A stretch of 64,000 nt of DNA from an uncultured Prevotellaceae bacterium (GTDB taxonomy: Bacteria > Bacteroidota > Bacteroidia > Bacteroidales > Bacteroidaceae). A model generated the notes under the pieces. The model saw only the letters and a list, made by a program, of their open reading frames with translations, had not been told where the DNA came from and made no database searches. Of the stretch, positions 58,617-64,000 are shown in pieces. How positions within the stretch are numbered: the stretch's first letter is position 1; each line of letters begins with the position of its first letter. Location: contig ONKX01000005.1 of assembly GCA_900318555.1 (NCBI GenBank), positions 1 through 64,000 of the forward strand. Reading direction: 5' to 3'. Made by a program: the position numbers and the translations under genes.

Positions 58617-61600
58617 TTAGTGTTGACCATGAGTACTGTCAATCACGAAGTCAGCGAAGCGTGTGATCCAACCCCACTCATACTCAATGGTGTAAGGAAT
58701 GTAAACATCGAAGATCTGTACATTGTGACCATTGTTCTGATAGTAGACTGTACCGAAGCGCTGCTTCTGGGCATGATACTTCAGAGTAGGATTCTCGAAG
58801 TTCGGTGTACCCATGAAGTTCTCGATATTGGTCTCCTTGTATGAGCTGTTGAAGTTGTAGATACCGCGTGCAATGCCAGCAGGTGTCATATCAGGACCTT
58901 CGTTGAAGTTGAAGATAGACAGACCGGAATTACCAGCGCCACCAAATGCATCACTTGCAGCCCACAGGTCAACATCTGTAGAGATAGTGTTCAGCGTGTT
59001 GTAAGCATTGCCATAGTGCAGGTTGGTGTAAACGCTCAGCGGATCCAGATCCAGAATAATTGACTTCAACTGGTAGTAAGCCCAGAACCAGTAGTGATCC
59101 TCGTACATGTAACCCTGGTTAGGCTTGTTACCACGCCAGTCGTACAGCTTCAGGTAGTCAATCATGTGGAAGTAGTTCTCGTTCGTGGTAGCATCCAGAG
59201 CAGGCTTGATAGGCTCAGCATCGGTGTTGATAGGACGCTGCCAAGAAATCAAGAATGTATTCAGGTTGTCGTTGGTCTTTTCAGGATAGGTGTACATAGC
59301 AACTTCACAACCAAGGTCAGCAACGAGACCTACCCAAGTACGGAGCTCCTTATAGATATTCGTGTGGTTGCCCTCGTAACCATAAGCATTCAGGACGAGC
59401 TTAGCCTCCTCGAAGCTGGTCTGGTTAGCCTTCAGCAGCTGGATCTCACCAGTAGCCTGATTCAGTTCAGCAATCTTGATATACGTCTTGGTATCAGGAT
59501 TGTAAGAGTACAGATCCTTGTTAGCAAATACACCACGAGTGTAGTCAATAGCACACTTAGTCATGATAGACTCCAGATCGCTCTCAATCCACTTGTGAGC
59601 ATCCTGCTTGATATTATCACTTACAGGCTCAGCTTCGAATCTAGGATCGAGGTTATTATAATCGTGGGTCCAAACATACTTGCAGTACATCAAATCCCAA
59701 TCACCATCAGCATTGAACGTTCCACCGGCCTGAGGAGTAATCCAACGAGTCTCCTTCTTCACCTTACCGCTCTTCAGCAACTTAGTCTGGAGATCAGCAG
59801 GCAGCTTCTCGAAGTCCTCAACAACAGACTTAATAGTCATCGGAGCGATTACAGTACCAGCCTGTACATAAGGACTTGCAGCAATAGCCTCAGAAATTCT
59901 CGTGCTACCATCAGATGTTCTGGTGTAGGTGTAGAATTCGAGCTTCTCGGGCTTCGGAGCGAAGTAGTGCTTGTACTTCTTACCACCAACATTCCACTTG
60001 TTACCAACAACAGAGTTCAGGATAGTACGGTTGAAGGTCGTGATACGGAAGTCGTTTCTCGGAGCCTGGATATCCCAAGCCAGAGCAGACCAGTTCACAG
60101 CACTTTCAGCAGGAATGCCAACGTTGTTAGCACCAGTGTTCCAGTGATACCAGTAGTTAGTATCCTTAGTCTTATAAGCAACCTTGTTGTCGCCACGAGT
60201 GATCTTCATAGTCATCTTCACCCACAGATATGGATAAGGAGCACTATAGTTGTTCACCTCACGCATACGTCTTTCGTCCTTAGCAACATAACGGAACCAG
60301 CGAGTTACAGTTACAGGATACTGATCATCCTTCAGGTCGTGAGTGATGTACTCAATTTCCTCAGGAGACAGATACCAGTGGAATACGTGGTTGGTTGTAC
60401 CCTCACCATTAGGCTTGTAGTAAACAACACCAAGACCCTGGTTGGTCTGGAATCCAGCAATCTTATTCTCCTCGTATGCAGAAGCACCACCATTCTTCAT
60501 AGCCTTCAGAGCTTCAGCAGAAACGTTCTGACCGAACTTATCACCGAAGTTGTAGAGCTTCAGCTGGTACTGAGCGTGACCGTCAGCTGCATCCTGAACA
60601 CGACGTGCATCAGGAGAAACATACTTACCGTCATCACCATAGACCGTACCACCAGTCTTACAATCAGCCCAATAGTAATCATCGAAAGCAAGCATCTTCT
60701 CGTTGTTCAGAGAGGTCTGCAGAACGATGTTAGAGAACTGTGACCAGTTAGAAGACAGAGTCAGACCATTGCAGAGGTCGAATGTCTTTGCAGTTTCAGG
60801 ATAAACAATCTCCAAGTTATCGGGCTCGTGATTGATGTGGAGCAGGATATAACCATCGAGGAGAACCTTGTTGGCCTCGTTCTTCAGCAGTACGCGAACC
60901 AGAGGCTCACGGTCAACAGAAGTAGTGCTCTCAACATCCTGAGTCTTACCATCAACAGTTACACTCTTAACCTTAATGATACCAGTCTTGTTCATCTTAG
61001 TACCATTATTGTCAGTGTTATTGGTAGCTACCCAAGAATCCCAGTTACCATCCCAGTCGTTAAATGCAGCATAACGAGAATCGTGAGTCTGGTTAGTGCT
61101 GTTATAGTAGTCAACGAATTGGAACTCATAGTGCAGACCGAATGCGGCTTCCTCACCATACTTCCAGCAACCTACCTCGTAAACATCCTCGAAGTCGTTG
61201 TTGTTAGCAACAGCCTTCTCCTTCTTCTTCAGGTTCTCCTTCATGAAGTGAACACCGAGATACTTGGTCAGGTCAACCTCATCGCCAACCCAAAGCTCAA
61301 GAGCAGCACCACGGGGATCGTTCAGAGCCTCCTCAGGAGAGTCCCAAACGTGGATACGGTTTGCAGTACAATCGAAGTTGTTAACCTTGCAAGTACCTTC
61401 CTCGTCACCATCTTGGTTTCCAGGACCATAGCTATAGCCAGGCATGTTCGGCTCCTTATACTCAGGCTTATTGTACCAAATCAGACCTTCGAGCTGTACG
61501 CGAGTCGGAACGAGCAGAGCATAGTCAGAAGTAACGATACCCTCCTCACCATTGTTCAGCTGAAGAGCTACAGTATTGTCTGTGTTATTGTAGTTTGCGT

Positions 61601-63005
61601 CATACTTTGACAGACCGAACCAGTCCCAATCACCATACTTATAAGTAGGAGTAGCTGTATCAAGTCCATCAGGATTGAGTGTCTCGTCTGTAGGCCAGGG
61701 AGAGAGACGGTTAGGATGCTCAATCTGGATACCAGCGGTCAGCACACCTTCAGATGCGGTGAAGGAACCGTTTCTCTGGCTCCAAATACCATACTTACCA
61801 TATTCCTTAGCCTCAAGCTTACCATAGATACCATAAGTAGCAGCCTTAGGAGTAGCACCAACCCAGAAATTCTGAGGAGAGGTGATGTTCAACTTATTAG
61901 CAGCAGCACGCGTGTTATAGTAAATCACGTCGGGCTCAAGCACATTGAACTTAGGAGCATTAACGCTGTAATCAGCAGCTGCAGAAGCGGGGTTCATGTG
62001 ATACTGAACAGCCCAAGCGGGACCGTAGATCCACTCGTTAGCAGCAGTCAGAGCCTTCTGCTTCTTTGCATACTTGTTACCGCCAGTCGGTCTAATCTTC
62101 TTAGCATCAACATCGTAGTAACGAGCCAATGTGTTGGGGATGTAGTCATAGAGAGGATCCTGAATGTCCTGCAGCTCCTTAGCATCAGTACCATGGTGGC
62201 TCAGGTCTTTCCAGTCACTCTTAATTGTATTTCTCTCCAAGAACTGACCGCCAATCCAAGGATACTCGATACCCTCAATACCATCGAGGTAGAGCTGGGG
62301 AACGAATACCAGGCTCTTCAGCGTGCCATTCAGAGCAATCGTAACAGCAGTAACGTTACCGTTAGAATCAACCAGACCGCTCAGAGTCAGAGTGTTGTTG
62401 CTGCTATCCCATGCTGCGTTAACAACAGGATTACCAGTACCACCCTGGTTGCTCCACTTAATGTCAGTCTTGGTCTTGGTGCCAGTGTTAGGATCAACTA
62501 CATAGAAATAGCCATCCTCACCGGGAACGTAGTAAACGCCATCAGCGCCCTTCTCGCCACCGGCAGCACCGTCCTTGCCGTCCTTACCGTCTTTACCGTC
62601 CTTGCCGTCAAGGCCGTCCTTGCCGTCCTTGCCGTCCTTACCATTCTCGCCCTTGGCTTTGTACTCGGTCTTGGTACCGTTCTTGTACCAGTAACCGTCG
62701 TCACCGATAGTCCAAACGTCACCGTCCTTACCATCAGCACCAGCAGCACCATCCTTTCCATTAAGGATGTCATAAGATTGCTTGTTGGTGATAATTCTAA
62801 CACCACCTGCAATTTGCTCAACTTTCTGCAGAACTTCGCCATTTTCGATGGACTTCTGAAGCGCATCAAGTGTCGCCTTGAGCTGGTCGACTTGTCCTTG
62901 TAAGTTCTTGATGTCGTCATCGTAGTCCTTACAAGAAACGAACGCACTTCCTGCGGCAAACAGAATTGCCACTGAAAGCATTGCACTCAAAATTTTTTTG
63001 TTCAT
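58617..63005 (-). CDS. Giant lipoprotein with collagen-like Gly-Lys-Asp repeats
   Basis: This 1462-residue protein has a lipoprotein signal (about 1-25, lipobox FVSC, Cys25) followed by acidic DYDDD, a pattern linked to surface export. A coiled-coil-like segment (about 30-66, LQGQVDQLKATLDALQKSIENG) and collagen-like Gly-x-y runs (about 83-96 and 119-155, mostly GKD) follow, then a long beta-rich ectodomain without a family I recognise. The coiled coil before Gly-x-y triplets suggests trimerisation of a stalk that displays the ectodomain at the surface. Similar N-termini occur in Bacteroidetes proteins annotated with a PL29-lyase N-terminal domain; no lyase motif is claimed. The leader is about 150 nt. 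Confidence 0.88.
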   Translation of the reverse strand: MNKKILSAMLSVAILFAAGSAFVSCKDYDDDIKNLQGQVDQLKATLDALQKSIENGEVLQKVEQIAGGVRIITNKQSYDILNGKDGAAGADGKDGDVWTIGDDGYWYKNGTKTEYKAKGENGKDGKDGKDGLDGKDGKDGKDGKDGAAGGEKGADGVYYVPGEDGYFYVVDPNTGTKTKTDIKWSNQGGTGNPVVNAAWDSSNNTLTLSGLVDSNGNVTAVTIALNGTLKSLVFVPQLYLDGIEGIEYPWIGGQFLERNTIKSDWKDLSHHGTDAKELQDIQDPLYDYIPNTLARYYDVDAKKIRPTGGNKYAKKQKALTAANEWIYGPAWAVQYHMNPASAAADYSVNAPKFNVLEPDVIYYNTRAAANKLNITSPQNFWVGATPKAATYGIYGKLEAKEYGKYGIWSQRNGSFTASEGVLTAGIQIEHPNRLSPWPTDETLNPDGLDTATPTYKYGDWDWFGLSKYDANYNNTDNTVALQLNNGEEGIVTSDYALLVPTRVQLEGLIWYNKPEYKEPNMPGYSYGPGNQDGDEEGTCKVNNFDCTANRIHVWDSPEEALNDPRGAALELWVGDEVDLTKYLGVHFMKENLKKKEKAVANNNDFEDVYEVGCWKYGEEAAFGLHYEFQFVDYYNSTNQTHDSRYAAFNDWDGNWDSWVATNNTDNNGTKMNKTGIIKVKSVTVDGKTQDVESTTSVDREPLVRVLLKNEANKVLLDGYILLHINHEPDNLEIVYPETAKTFDLCNGLTLSSNWSQFSNIVLQTSLNNEKMLAFDDYYWADCKTGGTVYGDDGKYVSPDARRVQDAADGHAQYQLKLYNFGDKFGQNVSAEALKAMKNGGASAYEENKIAGFQTNQGLGVVYYKPNGEGTTNHVFHWYLSPEEIEYITHDLKDDQYPVTVTRWFRYVAKDERRMREVNNYSAPYPYLWVKMTMKITRGDNKVAYKTKDTNYWYHWNTGANNVGIPAESAVNWSALAWDIQAPRNDFRITTFNRTILNSVVGNKWNVGGKKYKHYFAPKPEKLEFYTYTRTSDGSTRISEAIAASPYVQAGTVIAPMTIKSVVEDFEKLPADLQTKLLKSGKVKKETRWITPQAGGTFNADGDWDLMYCKYVWTHDYNNLDPRFEAEPVSDNIKQDAHKWIESDLESIMTKCAIDYTRGVFANKDLYSYNPDTKTYIKIAELNQATGEIQLLKANQTSFEEAKLVLNAYGYEGNHTNIYKELRTWVGLVADLGCEVAMYTYPEKTNDNLNTFLISWQRPINTDAEPIKPALDATTNENYFHMIDYLKLYDWRGNKPNQGYMYEDHYWFWAYYQLKSIILDLDPLSVYTNLHYGNAYNTLNTISTDVDLWAASDAFGGAGNSGLSIFNFNEGPDMTPAGIARGIYNFNSSYKETNIENFMGTPNFENPTLKYHAQKQRFGTVYYQNNGHNVQIFDVYIPYTIEYEWGWITRFADFVIDSTHGQH
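62540..62665 (-). repeat. 9-bp-period coding repeat of the collagen-like region
   Basis: Tandem 9-base units (GGCAAGGAC-like, reading Gly-Lys-Asp) encode the collagen-like run. Near-identical synonymous codons make the region prone to slippage and length change. Confidence 0.8.
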
Positions 63006-63431
63006 ACGATTAAAATTAAATTAATAATAAAAAAAGAATTTATTTGTTCTCTATATTTTCTGCTATTTTATGCAATTTTATATAATTGTTTAACGTCCAT
63101 TTTACGCGCTATTTCACACGCCACGCGGCCCTTCCACATGCATGGAGCCACGTTTTTGGGTGCAAATATAGGCATTAATTCGCGAATCTGCAAGGATTTT
63201 TGAACTTTTTTTTCATTTTTGTGCAAAAAAATTGCTTTTCGAGGGGGGTTGAGGGCCCAAATAGGGATTTTTTCCACATTTTTTTGAATTTTTAAGATTG
63301 TGAGCCGATTTTAAAGTTTTTTTTAGTTACACCTTATTTATATATATAGGAGATTGGTTCACGAACTACGTTTCACAACTCCCGTTTACTTTCTCATGAA
63401 ATAGGGCGGTCAAAACAACCGCCCTAACTTG
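63006..63431. other. Intergenic region: long leader of the collagen-like gene, then no gene
   Basis: 63006-63156 is the predicted untranslated leader, including a G/C-rich foldable segment near 63100-63150. The promoter lies at 63163-63194. From 63195 to 63400 the sequence is A/T-rich with no reading frame or repeat I can support. A stem AGGGCGGT/ACCGCCCT (63403-63425) sits just downstream of the tRNA gene and may end its transcript. Confidence 0.6.
63163..63194 (-). promoter_or_regulatory. Promoter of the collagen-like lipoprotein gene
   Basis: CTTG (63191-63194), 20 bases, TATATTTG (63163-63170) on the minus strand. Confidence 0.55.
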
Positions 63432-63513
63432 TACCCAGACCCGGGCTCGAACCGGGATGGGTTTCCCCACTGGTGTTTGAGACCAGCGCGTCTACCGATT
63501 CCGCCATCTGGGC
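63432..63513 (-). tRNA. tRNA-Leu (anticodon CAA)
   Basis: An 82-nt class II tRNA: acceptor arms GCCCAGA/TCTGGGT, anticodon stem CTGGT/ACCAG with loop CTCAAAC giving anticodon CAA (Leu, UUG codons), a long variable arm TGGGG-AAA-CCCA, and T-arm CCCGGTTCGAGCCCGGG. The discriminator is A and CCA is not encoded. A TATCTTTG box lies 11 bases upstream. Confidence 0.95.
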
Positions 63514-63524
63514 TTAAGCGGGTG

Positions 63525-63554
63525 CAAAGATACGCAAAAAAATTGAATAACAAA
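63525..63554 (-). promoter_or_regulatory. Promoter of tRNA-Leu
   Basis: TTTG (63551-63554), 18 bases, TATCTTTG (63525-63532) on the minus strand. Confidence 0.65.
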
Positions 63555-63591
63555 CAAATTATCATGAATTATTTTAAAAAAGATTGATTTT

Positions 63592-63623
63592 TTTGTTTAT
63601 TCGGATTATTATTCGTACCTTAG
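63592..63623 (+). promoter_or_regulatory. Promoter of the mannose-1-phosphate guanylyltransferase gene
   Basis: TTTG (63592-63595), 20 bases, TACCTTAG (63616-63623); the leader is about 25 nt. Confidence 0.6.
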
Positions 63624-63654
63624 CAGTCAGAAACAAACACTTATTCTAATATAT

Positions 63655-64000
63655 ATGATGGAACAAAGTAACAAGAACTATTGCGTTATCCTGGCAGGAG
63701 GCATGGGACGACGCCTATGGCCGTGCAGTCGTGAGCACAAACCCAAACAGTTTCTGGACTTCTTCGGTATAGGCCGCACCCAACTGCAGCAAACCTTTGA
63801 CCGTTTCGTCCGCATCCTACCTAAAGAGAACATACTCGTTTGCACAAACCACGAACATGCACCTTTGGTAAGAGAACAGTTGCCGGACCTGCATGAGGAG
63901 AACCTACTTGTGGAACCCGTGAACCGCGGCACAGCTCCCAGCGTAGCGTGGGCTGACATGCGTATATGCCGTCGCGACATCAATGCCAACGTGGTGATTA
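63655..64000 (+). CDS. manC: Mannose-1-phosphate guanylyltransferase, N-terminal part (cut by the right edge)
   Basis: The 115 visible residues start MMEQSNKNYCVILAGGMGRRLWPCSREHKPKQF, the signature of GDP-mannose pyrophosphorylases (GGxGxRLWPxSR...PKQF, nucleotide- and metal-binding). FVRILPKENILVCTN and LVEPVNRGTAPSVAWA follow, as in the family. The enzyme makes GDP-mannose for glycan synthesis. Two adjacent in-frame ATGs (63655, 63658) are possible starts. The remainder lies outside the window. Confidence 0.93.
   Translation, partial: MMEQSNKNYCVILAGGMGRRLWPCSREHKPKQFLDFFGIGRTQLQQTFDRFVRILPKENILVCTNHEHAPLVREQLPDLHEENLLVEPVNRGTAPSVAWADMRICRRDINANVVI

Noticed and set aside
59094..60743. A 549-residue open frame on the plus strand
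   Set aside because: It is antisense to the collagen-like lipoprotein gene; its Val/Leu/Ser-rich composition is typical of a shadow frame.
62540..62665. Another word array of the dispersed repeat family
   Set aside because: Although its period is 9, this repeat simply encodes Gly-Lys-Asp collagen triplets and is explained by the protein.

Overview
The window looks like chromosomal DNA of a Bacteroidales species, most likely Prevotellaceae (Prevotella/Segatella type). Many genes are preceded by the Bacteroidetes promoter signature (a TTTG-like -33 box, about 19-20 bases, then TAnnTTTG). There are TonB-dependent/STN receptors, DUF1573, DUF4974 and OmpA proteins, a complete PorU/PorV pair of the type IX secretion system (T9SS), and several large secreted proteins ending in the basic tail these bacteria use as a secretion/sorting signal (GxYIxNGKKVxxK).

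Layout. 1-3743 (minus): an exporter-type ABC protein followed by a secreted type-B carboxylesterase, then the start of a small secreted protein. 3783-7025 (plus): a thiamine-uptake operon (TPP riboswitch, outer-membrane receptor, PnuC/PnuT-like permease). 7044-12470 (plus): a duplicated promoter module, a histidine-phosphatase paralogue with a destroyed active site, an intact paralogue, a BASS transporter and an SLC13/RCK transporter. 12551-14957: argS and a ribonuclease H. 14958-16180: a 1.2 kb gene-free stretch packed with 21-22-bp-period palindromic repeats. 16181-19640 (minus): a two-gene signalling unit, an ECF sigma factor fused to a transmembrane segment and a DUF4974-like domain, followed by an STN-containing receptor. 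19754-21431: accessory DNA (frameshifted kinase-like pseudogene, about 73-bp tandem repeats, BRO-N/Fic fusion). 21486-25803: ribD, then a lipoprotein-prmC-recX-comF operon. 25914-30329: secreted alpha-amylase and a three-gene glycan cluster. 30355-30907: second copy of the promoter module and an unassigned ncRNA. 30904-36809 (minus): FAH-family enzyme, porU, porV, ispF. 36866-42004 (plus): secreted protein, rpoN, PAP2-like protein, purE, ispG. 42166-50224 (minus): acyltransferase, a 1760-residue T9SS-type protein, RluA-family synthase. 50361-54026 (plus): M6 protease and OmpA. 54089-63005 (minus): DUF1573 lipoprotein, a 1117-residue T9SS-type protein, a small lipoprotein and a 1462-residue collagen-like lipoprotein. 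The right end has tRNA-Leu(CAA) and the start of a mannose-1-phosphate guanylyltransferase gene.

The most unusual signal is not a gene. At least 16 places carry short tandem 'word arrays' with periods of 7, 8, 9 or 21-22 bases. Heptamer and nonamer arrays sit in frame inside housekeeping genes (argS, ribD, prmC, rpoN, the RluA-family gene, porU, the thiamine receptor, a signal peptide). Octamer arrays (CGTAATAA-like) fill three intercistronic spacers, always in the same direction as the downstream gene and always ending AACGAAAA just before its start codon, with stop codons in every frame. Unrelated genes share the same words; argS and ribD both carry the peptide LTSHLSxLTSK. I know of no description of such a family. 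The other strong candidates are the one-piece membrane-anchored sigma factor and the three 22-bp palindromic iterons at 15242-15307. All functions are inferred from the sequence alone; no database search was possible.
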